A stretch of DNA of 21,069 nt from an uncultured Clostridia bacterium (GTDB taxonomy: Bacteria; Bacillota; Clostridia; TANB77; CAG-508), in assembly GCA_934122035.1 (NCBI GenBank), contig CAKOVP010000023.1, positions 1-21,069 on the forward strand, given 5' to 3'. A program made the position numbers and the translations under genes. A model generated the notes under the pieces. The model worked only from the letters and a program-made list of their open reading frames with translations, searched no databases and was not told the origin of the DNA. Positions 15,476-21,069 of this stretch are shown piece by piece. Position 1 is the stretch's first letter. Each line of letters starts with the position of its first letter.

Positions 15476-16279
15476 ATAATGTTCTATTACTAATGCAATT
15501 TTGCCTTTTTTAGTTTCTCCTAAAATTTCCTTTATCTCAAACTTTCCTTTTCCTCTAATTACAATTACATCTTTCTCATTTATAATCTTTGAATTTCTTG
15601 TCTCTCGTTCATAGTTTAACATTACTCTTTGTTCTTCTATTATTTTTGTTGCTTCTACTCTTGAACAATTTGCAAGTTCTGAAACAATATTGTCTATTCT
15701 TATTGAAGAAACTGTTATTCTTTTTTCTTCTTTTTTTATTTCTGGTTTTCTTATATTTTTTATATTTAATTCTTCAATTTTAGCTTTAGAAAACCTTGTT
15801 AATTGTTGTAAATTATTTAATATATAATTCGAAATTTCTCTTGTGCATACAACATCTGCTCCTTCTTCAAATACTAATATGTCTCCTACTTTTTCTCTTC
15901 TTATTCCAAGTTTCATTATTCCACTTAAATAGTCTTTGTGTTCATATTTTCCCTTTAATTCGTTTGGGAGTGTAATTCTAATTAAAGATACCAATTTTGA
16001 ATAGTCAAATCTGTTATTTATAAATATGTCTTCACATTTGTCTGGGTATATTATTAGCATTGCCTTTTCTAGATTTTCTTCTGGAAGATAAAATATATAA
16101 TTTTCTTCCTTTTGACTCTCTAGTATTTTCCTGCTTAGTTTCTGCTCATACATACTCAAAAAGTCTGTATTTGTTATTTGATTTCTTGTTTTTGTTTGAT
16201 TTATTTTGTCTAATATTTTAGATACAAATAGTCTTTCTTCTTCATTTTGATACCTATTTAAAATTGCATTTCTGTCCAT
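15470..16279 (-). CDS. ylmH: YlmH-family S4 RNA-binding protein
   Basis: YlmH proteins bind RNA through an S4 domain; in Bacillus subtilis YlmH has been linked to cell division locus genes and to rescue of stalled 50S subunits. The 269 residues show the family layout: helical N-terminus (1-60), a middle domain with LPEENLEKAMLIIYPD and LSGIMKLGIRREKVGDI (118-134), and the S4 domain at about 192-250 (RIDNIVSELANCSRVEATKII...VMLN, then INEKDVIVIRGKGKFEI). In many Bacillota it follows sepF/ylmG. Here it is second in a unit with a membrane protein of unknown function, two bases from that gene's stop, so translation is coupled. The family is certain; the cellular role in this organism is inferred. 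Confidence 0.93.
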   Translation of the reverse strand: MDRNAILNRYQNEEERLFVSKILDKINQTKTRNQITNTDFLSMYEQKLSRKILESQKEENYIFYLPEENLEKAMLIIYPDKCEDIFINNRFDYSKLVSLIRITLPNELKGKYEHKDYLSGIMKLGIRREKVGDILVFEEGADVVCTREISNYILNNLQQLTRFSKAKIEELNIKNIRKPEIKKEEKRITVSSIRIDNIVSELANCSRVEATKIIEEQRVMLNYERETRNSKIINEKDVIVIRGKGKFEIKEILGETKKGKIALVIEHYI

Positions 16280-16281
16280 TT

Positions 16282-17694
16282 TTACGCGCCTTTTCTTCTA
16301 TTTTTATTCCAATTTGCATCATATACTGCCATATTAGTACAATATATAATAAGGTCTACCAATAATACAAAAATATTTGCAAATATTATCATTTCTATAA
16401 CTCCACTTTGTAATATTATAAGGTTCATTATTCCTAATATTATTGCAAATGTAATTAACAATTTCTTCTGTTTCTTTTTGTATTTTAGTTTTTCTGTTAT
16501 ATATTCATCTTTAGATTGATTTAAATATGTTGTTACTCCGTCATAATCTATAAAAGCAGGATTTAAATCGGCTTTTGCCATATAAGTTTCTTTTATTCTA
16601 TCTGCAATATCTTCAATTTTATGTTTTTCTTGTTCTATTATTATATCTTTTTCTCCAAAAATTTCTTTTAATTTTTTGAATAGTTCTTTTGTTGCATTTA
16701 TTTGTTCTATAATATCTTTATTTTTGCTTAAGTCAAGAGTAGATAAATATATTGATAAAAATCTTTCTCCACCCAACTCTTTAACTATTCTTAAGTAATT
16801 TTCGTTATTGGTTTGTGCATATTCTTTAACACATACTTCTGAAATTATGTCTTCATATTTTATAAACTTTACAAATTTAAGGTAATCTTCCAAATTTGCT
16901 ATACTGTTTTCTAATGCCATTTTGTTTGTATCTATATTGAATGGATCTGCTTGAAGTGATACTACAATTTGAGCTTTTCTTTCGTCTTCATTCTCTATTT
17001 TATCTATATTTTGCAATATATTTTTAGATTTACTCTTTTGTAAATTTTCTAATAAATTAGAAGGTAATTTTCCTTCTTGTATTAGCATTATAACACAATA
17101 ATTATACATTTCTGTAATTGCTTGAACTCCATATTCATATATATCGTATTGAAGTGTTTGCTTAACTTCTATCGCATAATTATTGGCAATAGAGGTTAAT
17201 TGTCTGTTAGCAACTCTCATTTCTCTATCATAATATCTTTGTCTTTTTTTAGCAGTGTTTCTTTCTTCTTTATCATTTAACAAATCCGCCATTAATACAT
17301 CCCAAGAACTTGTTGATATTACGCCTATGTAATATGGATCGTATGCATCTGTTGCCTCTTGGGCTTTTTGTATTTTTATTTGTTCATACTGATTAGACAT
17401 ATTTCTAACATATTCACCAATTTGTCTTGTTGCATCTTCATAATAATTTGTAAATGACCTTATTGTTTTACAATTATCTATTATTTCATCTGTGTTTTTA
17501 TCATATATTTGCTTTTTTACTAAAATGTTTATTACTCCATCTGCAGAAGAATTAAATTCATCTTTCATAAAAGAAAGTGTTGTCTCTAAATATTTTAGTA
17601 GCTCATCCATTGTTGTAACAGAATCAGGTCTTCCGTGTATATCTTTTAGTATACTCAGCAATTTTTCTTCTTCCTTCAGCACAAATTTGTGCAT
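16282..17694 (-). CDS. Unknown membrane protein, long helical cytoplasmic part with two C-terminal membrane helices
   Basis: A 470-codon frame I do not recognise. Residues 1-400 are charged and almost wholly helical with coiled-coil character (AKKRQRYYDREMRVANRQLTS, EQEKHKIEDIADRIKETYMA). Two hydrophobic helices lie at about 413-435 and 436-453, followed by a short basic tail (NWNKNRRKGA). It is probably anchored at the inner membrane with the bulk in the cytoplasm. The annotated ATG is doubtful: the promoter and best ribosome binding site lead to an ATG at 17752 in another frame, which runs to 17624. A one-base insertion somewhere in 17624-17694 would join the two into about 489 residues. 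It is two bases upstream of ylmH and probably co-translated with it. Confidence 0.75.
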   Translation of the reverse strand: MHKFVLKEEEKLLSILKDIHGRPDSVTTMDELLKYLETTLSFMKDEFNSSADGVINILVKKQIYDKNTDEIIDNCKTIRSFTNYYEDATRQIGEYVRNMSNQYEQIKIQKAQEATDAYDPYYIGVISTSSWDVLMADLLNDKEERNTAKKRQRYYDREMRVANRQLTSIANNYAIEVKQTLQYDIYEYGVQAITEMYNYCVIMLIQEGKLPSNLLENLQKSKSKNILQNIDKIENEDERKAQIVVSLQADPFNIDTNKMALENSIANLEDYLKFVKFIKYEDIISEVCVKEYAQTNNENYLRIVKELGGERFLSIYLSTLDLSKNKDIIEQINATKELFKKLKEIFGEKDIIIEQEKHKIEDIADRIKETYMAKADLNPAFIDYDGVTTYLNQSKDEYITEKLKYKKKQKKLLITFAIILGIMNLIILQSGVIEMIIFANIFVLLVDLIIYCTNMAVYDANWNKNRRKGA

Positions 17695-17752
17695 ATTCTA
17701 CAAGTCCTTCGTCAAAGTTAGCTTCATTATCTAGTATCTTAAATTTTTCCAT
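17624..17752 (-). CDS. 42-codon frame overlapping the start of the unknown membrane protein; probably its true N-terminus
   Basis: ATG at 17750-17752 follows GAGGGG and a promoter at 17784-17812. The peptide begins MEKFKILDNEANFDEGLVEY and stops at 17624 (TGA). It overlaps the downstream frame by 71 bases. The downstream frame is offset by one base, so an extra base in the A/G-rich stretch GAAGGAAGAAGAAAAA is a simple explanation. Otherwise this is a leader ORF coupled to the main one. Confidence 0.45.
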   Translation of the reverse strand: MEKFKILDNEANFDEGLVEYAQICAEGRRKIAEYTKRYTRKT

Positions 17753-17783
17753 TTTAATCCCGTTCCCCTCTTTTGTTTTCTTT

Positions 17784-17812
17784 ATCTTATCATAGTAAAT
17801 TTATTTTAACAA
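17784..17812 (-). promoter_or_regulatory. Sigma-A promoter of the membrane protein-ylmH unit
   Basis: Minus strand: -35 TTGTTA (17807-17812), 17 bases, -10 TAAGAT (17784-17789), with TG one base upstream. The expected 5' end lies about 25 nt before the ATG at 17752. It lies back to back with the tRNA promoter. Confidence 0.55.
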
Positions 17813-17836
17813 TATTTTTTTCAAAAATACTAGATT

Positions 17837-17864
17837 TTGGTAAAAGTTTGTGCTATCATATTAT
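17837..17864 (+). promoter_or_regulatory. Promoter of the tRNA-Gln gene
   Basis: -35 TTGGTA (17837-17842), 16 bases, -10 TATTAT (17859-17864), 13 bases before the tRNA. Confidence 0.5.
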
Positions 17865-17877
17865 TGTTATTTTAAAT

Positions 17878-17952
17878 TGGGATGTCGCCAAGCGGTAAGG
17901 CCTCGGACTCTGACTCCGATATGCGTGTGTTCGAATCACACCATCCCAACCA
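17878..17952 (+). tRNA. tRNA-Gln (anticodon CTG), CCA encoded
   Basis: A full cloverleaf was folded by hand. Acceptor TGGGATG pairs with CATCCCA (17942-17948); D-arm GCC/GGC; anticodon stem TCGGA/TCCGA around loop CTCTGAC with anticodon CTG at 17910-17912; T-arm GTGTG/CACAC with TTCGAAT loop; discriminator A, then CCA. The U1-A72 pair is typical of bacterial tRNA-Gln. It reads CAG codons. A terminator lies 20 bases downstream, so it is a single-gene unit. Confidence 0.95.
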
Positions 17953-17970
17953 AACTTATCGCCCAAAATG

Positions 17971-17998
17971 AACGCCTTTTGAGGCGTTTTTTCTTTTT
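17971..17998 (+). terminator. Intrinsic terminator after tRNA-Gln
   Basis: AACGCCT (17971-17977), loop TTTG, AGGCGTT (17982-17988), then a T-rich run. Confidence 0.85.
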
Positions 17999-18126
17999 AA
18001 CAATTTAAAATGCATTTTTGTTAAAATTTCGTCCCAAAAAGACTGAAACTTTTGCTAGAATGTATTAAACTCTTTTTTATTGGAAATACTTAGAAAAATA
18101 GTTTATGTTGAAAGGACTGATTTTAT

Positions 18127-19398
18127 ATGAAAGATTTTTTAGGTATTACAAGTGTTAATGCTATGGAGGTACTAGATTCTAGAGGGAATCCAACTGTTCA
18201 GGTTGAGGTTGTTACAGAAGGTGGATTTTCTGGGGTTGCTATTGTTCCTTCTGGGGCCTCTACTGGTAGCTTTGAGGCATATGAGCTAAGAGATAAAGAT
18301 GACGAACATTACCAAGGTAAAGGTGTTCAAGAAGCTGTCGATAATGTTAATTATAAGATAGCAAAAAAATTAATTGGAAGAAATGTTTATTCTCAAAGAG
18401 AAATTGATAAGTTTCTAATAAAGTTGGATGGTACTCCTAATAAGTCCAATTTGGGTGCAAATGCAATTTTAGGCGTTTCACTTGCCTGCTGCAGAGCTGC
18501 TTGTAATTCTCTAGGCATTCCTTTATATTCTTATATTGGCGGAGTTAATGCTCACATACTCCCTACTCCTATGATGAATATTCTAAACGGAGGAAAGCAT
18601 TCTGATAATAATGTTAGTATTCAAGAGTTTATGATTGTTCCAGTTGGAGGCAAAACTTTTGCAGAAAAATTAGAAATGGGTGTTACAGTTTATAATAATT
18701 TAAAGAAATTGCTTAAGAGTAAAAATTTATCTACTGCTGTTGGTGATGAAGGTGGTTTTGCTCCAAATTTGCAAACTAATGAAGAAGCTTTAGATTTAAT
18801 TGTTGAGGCAATAAATAATTCTAATTATAAACCCAAAACAGAGGTTGCAATTGCCTTAGATATAGCTGCAACAGAAATGTATGATGAAGCAAAAAAACAA
18901 CATAAAGAAGGATATTTGTTTTGGAAAACAGGAGAATTTAAAACGAAAACTGAAATGATTGATTATGTATGTTCTCTATGTGAAAAATATCCAATTATTT
19001 CTATAGAAGACGGACTAAGTGAAGAAGATTGGTCTTCTTGGAAGGATTTAACTTCTAAAATTGGCTCTAACATTCAATTAGTTGGTGACGATTTATTTGT
19101 TACAAATATGGCTAGGTTGAAAAAAGGAATTGATATGGGTGTTGCAAATTGCATTTTAATAAAACCTAATCAAATTGGAACTCTAACAGAAACATTAGAT
19201 GCAATAGAACTTGCAAAATCTGCTGGATATAAGGCAATAATTTCTCATCGTTCTGGAGAGACAGAAGATACGACTATTGCCGATATTGCAGTTGCAACAA
19301 ATGTTGGACAAATAAAATCTGGTGCACCTTGCAGAACTGATAGAGTTGCAAAATATAATAGATTATTGAATATAGAAAAAGAATTATCTGAAAATTAA
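18127..19398 (+). CDS. eno: Enolase
   Basis: Converts 2-phosphoglycerate to phosphoenolpyruvate in glycolysis. The 423 residues match the family length. Visible: the catalytic loop SGASTG (42-47), GDEGGFAPN (general acid E208), metal ligands in ALDIAA (D245), SIEDGL (E294) and GDD (321-322), the catalytic base in ILIKPNQIGT (K346), SHRSGE, and a C-terminal GAPCRTDRVAKYN where the usual Ser is Cys. The gene starts behind GAAAGGA. An extended -10 (TGCTAGAAT, 18053-18061) without a good -35 is the best promoter candidate in the 128-bp upstream region. It is single-gene, ended by a bidirectional terminator. Confidence 0.98.
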   Translation: MKDFLGITSVNAMEVLDSRGNPTVQVEVVTEGGFSGVAIVPSGASTGSFEAYELRDKDDEHYQGKGVQEAVDNVNYKIAKKLIGRNVYSQREIDKFLIKLDGTPNKSNLGANAILGVSLACCRAACNSLGIPLYSYIGGVNAHILPTPMMNILNGGKHSDNNVSIQEFMIVPVGGKTFAEKLEMGVTVYNNLKKLLKSKNLSTAVGDEGGFAPNLQTNEEALDLIVEAINNSNYKPKTEVAIALDIAATEMYDEAKKQHKEGYLFWKTGEFKTKTEMIDYVCSLCEKYPIISIEDGLSEEDWSSWKDLTSKIGSNIQLVGDDLFVTNMARLKKGIDMGVANCILIKPNQIGTLTETLDAIELAKSAGYKAIISHRSGETEDTTIADIAVATNVGQIKSGAPCRTDRVAKYNRLLNIEKELSEN

Positions 19399-19433
19399 AT
19401 TATTCTGAAATGTCTCTATGGCTTTTCCAATAC

Positions 19434-19473
19434 AAAAAGGATTGATAAAATATAAATTTATCAATCTTTTTTT
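19434..19473. terminator. Bidirectional terminator between enolase and the DUF1540 gene
   Basis: AAAAAGGATTGATAAA pairs with TTTATCAATCTTTTTTT around a short AT loop. T runs lie on both strands, so it serves both converging genes. Confidence 0.8.
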
Positions 19474-19504
19474 GCATAGTATACTAATTTTATAATATAG
19501 CAAA

Positions 19505-19684
19505 TTAATTATTTTGGTTCTTATAACTAGAACACATAGATTCATCTGGTTGCTGTGTATTGCATCCTTGTACTGGTGTAACTATTATATGTTCTAATTC
19601 GCATAATTGTCTTTGTCCATTATTGTACTTGCAAGATGTTACAGTACAATTTATTGTTTGATTTTCTTTATTTGTTTGTTTCAT
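19505..19684 (-). CDS. DUF1540-like small Cys-rich protein
   Basis: A 59-residue protein read by hand on the minus strand. It starts at 19684 behind a strong AGGGAGGGAG site and stops at 19505. The Cys pattern NCTVTSCKYN...LCELEHIIV...GCNTQ...MCSSY (C13, C18, C28, C41, C51) and the VTSCKYN and IIVTP spacing fit the DUF1540 family, a small, probably metal-binding domain common in Clostridia and sometimes found in spore-related genes. The molecular role is unknown. It faces enolase and shares its terminator. No clear sigma-A promoter is seen upstream; a GAATA plus GG-AAAAAATA pair resembles a forespore promoter but the spacing is short. Confidence 0.8.
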   Translation of the reverse strand: MKQTNKENQTINCTVTSCKYNNGQRQLCELEHIIVTPVQGCNTQQPDESMCSSYKNQNN

Positions 19685-19803
19685 AAAATTCTCCCTCCCT
19701 TTATTTTATTTTTTCCATTAAGCAATTTTTTATTCATATTATTTTTATAGTTTTTATTTTAATAAATTTTGTTTTATATTATGTAAAGCTTTTGTATTGC
19801 ATA

Positions 19804-19832
19804 TTGCATTTTTCCAATATTTGTATTATAAT
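19804..19832 (+). promoter_or_regulatory. Sigma-A promoter of the small membrane protein gene
   Basis: -35 TTGCAT (19804-19809), 17 bases, -10 TATAAT (19827-19832). Transcription should begin near 19839-19840. Confidence 0.7.
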
Positions 19833-19839
19833 GTAAGTT

Positions 19840-19860
19840 ACGTCAGATTTTTTCTGATGT
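19840..19860 (+). other. Stem-loop at the expected mRNA 5' end
   Basis: ACGTCAGA (19840-19847), five-T loop, TCTGATGT (19853-19860), 8 bp with one G-T wobble. It begins where the transcript from the promoter at 19804-19832 should start, so it may protect the 5' end or act as an operator. Confidence 0.5.
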
Positions 19861-19901
19861 GTCCGTTTTCCCCGTTTATAAGTATAGAGGAGGAATTAAT
19901 T

Positions 19902-20180
19902 ATGGGGTTTTTTACTTTTGTGTTTGTATGCTTGCTTTTTGCGGCTATTTTCTGGCTTGTTGGCATGTTTATTGGAATGACTTTGGTCACTCCTCTTGGC
20001 ATTGTAATTTCTCTTATACAGCTTTTGCCGTACTTCAAAATTGCACGGCAGCCATTAGACCCAGACTATGGCTATTATCTCTGGGCAAAATTGTATGTAT
20101 TAGAATGGTTGGCCCTGTTGTTTGCTGAGATTGTTATAATTGCCACTGCAGCCATCATCTTCGGAATAGTTTTCGCATAA
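19902..20180 (+). CDS. Small membrane protein, 92 residues, unknown, GC-richer than neighbours
   Basis: The ATG at 19902 follows GAGGAGG; an upstream in-frame start at 19797 would place the start before the promoter and is rejected. Three hydrophobic stretches lie at about 2-27, 28-45 and 65-91, with a short polar loop IARQPLDPDYGYYLWAKLY between the second and third. I do not recognise the family. By hand count its GC is about 40%, visibly above the surrounding genes, and it uses codons such as CGG, GCC and CTG that are rare nearby, which suggests recent transfer. A strong 15-bp terminator follows at 20211-20253, making it a self-contained unit. Confidence 0.75.
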   Translation: MGFFTFVFVCLLFAAIFWLVGMFIGMTLVTPLGIVISLIQLLPYFKIARQPLDPDYGYYLWAKLYVLEWLALLFAEIVIIATAAIIFGIVFA

Positions 20181-20210
20181 CCCCTAATAGAGACTGTAAG
20201 AAAGTCTTTC

Positions 20211-20253
20211 AAAATGAGATTTGAGTTAAATGTTAGCTCAAATCTCATTTTTT
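20211..20253 (+). terminator. Intrinsic terminator after the small membrane protein
   Basis: A perfect 15-bp stem AAAATGAGATTTGAG/CTCAAATCTCATTTT (20211-20225 with 20237-20251), loop of 11, then T's. Confidence 0.85.
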
Positions 20254-20361
20254 GTGTAAACAAATTTATTAAAAATTAAAATTTTCAAATTTATTCTTTA
20301 GTACATTTATTAATAATAGTTTTTTTACTAAATATATTCTCAAATACAACAAAAAAAGAAC

Positions 20362-20377
20362 TGTAAAAAATTTTACA
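20362..20377 (+). promoter_or_regulatory. Palindrome upstream of the peroxiredoxin fragment
   Basis: TGTAAAA-AA-TTTTACA, 7-bp arms, 54 bp before the ATG, overlapping a poor -35-like TTTACA. It could be a repressor site; no known consensus is claimed. Confidence 0.3.
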
Positions 20378-20430
20378 TTTTGTAACATCATTTTTTCTAT
20401 TTCATATATTAATATTGATGGAGGTTTATT

Positions 20431-20586
20431 ATGGATTATGAATTAATGATGAATGGAAATGTAAAAATTGGTCAAATTGCACCTTCTTTTAATGCTATTT
20501 CGACTATGGGAAATATAAGCTTGGAAAGTTATAAAGGAAAATGGGTCGTTTTTTTCTCTCATCCCGGAGATTTTACCCCCGTATGA
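20431..20586 (+). pseudogene. Peroxiredoxin fragment, truncated at the peroxidatic cysteine
   Basis: ATG at 20431 follows TGGAGG. The 51 residues read MDYELMMNGNVKIGQIAPSF and end HPGDFTPV, the N-terminal third of an AhpC/TSA (1-Cys/Prx6-like) peroxiredoxin. In the family the next residue is the peroxidatic Cys (PVCTTEF). Here the next codon is TGA (20584-20586), and none of the three frames downstream shows TTEF or any other peroxiredoxin block. The remaining roughly 110-170 residues are absent from the window. Most likely the gene was cut by an insertion or rearrangement at this codon. Selenocysteine at TGA is known in some clostridial peroxiredoxins, but the lack of homology beyond the codon argues against it here. 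Confidence 0.8.
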
Positions 20587-20705
20587 GCATACAATTTGGG
20601 GAAAATTGCATATACGCTAAAAACCTCGTTTTTAGGCTATTAAGTGGGATTAGTATAACTCCCTGTTCCTGCAAAATTATCCATTGGATAATTTTGACAG
20701 GATAA
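20583..20705 (+). other. Hairpin-rich tail joined to the broken peroxiredoxin; possible mobile element end
   Basis: Homology to peroxiredoxin ends at about 20583. The next 120 bp contain three dyads in a row: CAATTT/AAATTG (20592-20608), CTAAAAAC/GTTTTTAG (20617-20635) and the long dyad at 20667-20702. A 40-codon frame (20583-20705, beginning MSIQFGENCIYAKNL) has no proper ribosome binding site. I do not recognise the sequence; stacked hairpins beside a broken gene suit an insertion-element end or excision scar. Confidence 0.4.
20667..20702 (+). promoter_or_regulatory. Long dyad overlapping the -35 box, candidate operator
   Basis: TCCTGCAAAATTATCC (20667-20682) against GGATAATTTTGACAGGA (20686-20702), arms of 16-17 bases with one unpaired base. 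The right arm contains the -35 TTGACA of the downstream promoter, so a bound regulator would block it. Confidence 0.5.
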
Positions 20706-20723
20706 ATTAGTTTGTGGTATTAT
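20694..20723 (+). promoter_or_regulatory. Strong promoter ahead of the P-type ATPase
   Basis: -35 TTGACA (20694-20699), 18 bases, -10 TATTAT (20718-20723) with TG one base upstream. It reads into the micro-ORF and the ATPase gene. Confidence 0.7.
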
Positions 20724-20766
20724 ATGAATTAGAAAAATAGAAATTTGTTGAAACGGAGGATTAATT

Positions 20767-20840
20767 ATGAAAAAATAAAAACAGGAATATTATTAATTAT
20801 GTTAGGAAGCTTATTATATTTAGCTTATATATTTTTTTAA
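20767..20840 (+). pseudogene. Frame-broken single-helix membrane micro-ORF
   Basis: ATG at 20767 sits behind CGGAGG, but the frame stops after two Lys codons. If the run of six A's (20770-20775) had seven, it would read MKKIKTGILLIMLGSLLYLA and on to the TAA at 20838-20840: 24 residues with one membrane helix. It lies 13 bp before the ATPase gene. It is either a broken gene, a homopolymer error or a slippage-controlled peptide. Confidence 0.45.
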
Positions 20841-20853
20841 AAGAGGTGTAAAT

Positions 20854-21069
20854 ATGAGTGATTCAAAAGAAAATGTTGATGTATTGAAAATGTATGGAGA
20901 AGACAGTACTATAAAAAGAGATGAATTTTTAAAAAAGCATAACTTAAATGAAAAGGGGCTTACCAGTAAACAAGCTGAAATTAATATTAAGGAATTTGGT
21001 CTTAACGAAACAAAAAAGGCTAAACCTAAGAAGTGGTATAATTATTTACTACAAAGTTTACTAACACCT
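20854..21069 (+). CDS. P-type cation-transporting ATPase, N-terminus (partial)
   Basis: ATG at 20854 follows AGAGGTG; the frame is open for 72 codons to the window edge. The sequence begins MSDSKENVDVLKMYGEDST and continues with GLTSKQAEINIKEFGLNE and PKKWYNYLLQSLLTP, the typical N-terminal cation-ATPase domain (Leu-rich, GLT-x-x-A, YG/FG-x-N, then Lys-Trp/Phe-x-x-LL before the first membrane helix). It is probably a Ca2+- or Mg2+-type (P2A/P3B-like) ion pump; the specificity residues lie outside the window. It should be driven by the promoter at 20694-20723, together with the micro-ORF. Confidence 0.88.
   Translation, partial: MSDSKENVDVLKMYGEDSTIKRDEFLKKHNLNEKGLTSKQAEINIKEFGLNETKKAKPKKWYNYLLQSLLTP

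Noticed and set aside
19797..19901. Longer N-terminus for the small membrane protein (start at 19797)
   Set aside because: It would begin upstream of the promoter and lacks a ribosome binding site; ATG 19902 has a perfect one.
20584..20586. TGA as a selenocysteine codon in the peroxiredoxin
   Set aside because: The position and a nearby hairpin fit, but translation beyond TGA has no peroxiredoxin similarity and stops after 18 codons. Truncation is favoured; kept only as an alternative in the finding.
1..21069. CRISPR arrays, rRNA genes, transposases, integrases
   Set aside because: No regularly spaced repeats, no rRNA sequence and no transposase or integrase motifs were seen on either strand.

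Overview
The window is AT-rich throughout and reads as a chromosomal piece of an uncultured, low-GC, spore-forming Bacillota, most likely a Clostridia-type gut bacterium. Evidence: a SpoIIP sporulation protein, a YlmH-type S4 protein, a DUF1540 protein, GGAGG-type ribosome binding sites, sigma-A-like promoters and many T-rich intrinsic terminators. Taxonomy is inferred from gene content only; there is no 16S gene.

Left part (1-5106, minus strand): one operon making and using polyprenyl-linked sugars. A promoter at 5079-5106 drives a TagO/WecA-type phosphoglycosyltransferase (split by a one-base insertion near 4768), a GtrB-like polyprenyl-phosphate glycosyltransferase, a GT-C membrane glycosyltransferase, ruvB and the start of an unknown membrane protein. 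The three sugar genes form a plausible envelope glycan decoration route. The gene-poor stretch 5107-5737 holds a terminator, a promoter and possibly a very small ORF or sRNA.

Positions 5738-6796 hold the most striking locus: a prepilin-like N-terminus fused to a phage tail-collar/baseplate-type C-terminal domain. Upstream lies a promoter-bearing segment of 148 bp bounded by perfect 20-bp inverted repeats. This geometry resembles the phase-variable promoter switches of Clostridioides difficile, though a paired operator is the main alternative.

Middle (6797-15313): a YfcE-like phosphoesterase, a UDP-sugar pyrophosphorylase of the eukaryotic-like UDPGP type, three small genes of unknown function in an operon, glucose-6-phosphate isomerase, SpoIIP, a DAACS transporter lacking the usual substrate-binding Arg, and a membrane-anchored polysaccharide deacetylase. 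Convergent pairs share bidirectional terminators.

Right part (15470-21069): ylmH coupled to an unknown membrane protein whose 5' end looks frame-disrupted, tRNA-Gln(CTG), enolase, a DUF1540 protein, a GC-richer 92-residue membrane protein, a peroxiredoxin broken exactly at its catalytic cysteine codon, a hairpin-rich scar, a frame-broken membrane micro-ORF, and the start of a P-type cation ATPase. Pgi, enolase and the UDP-sugar pyrophosphorylase link central carbon metabolism with sugar-nucleotide supply. The last 1.3 kb looks recombined.

Three places need a one-base change to read through (4768, about 17624-17694, and the A-run at 20770-20775), so assembly or sequencing error must be excluded before biological meaning is assigned to them.
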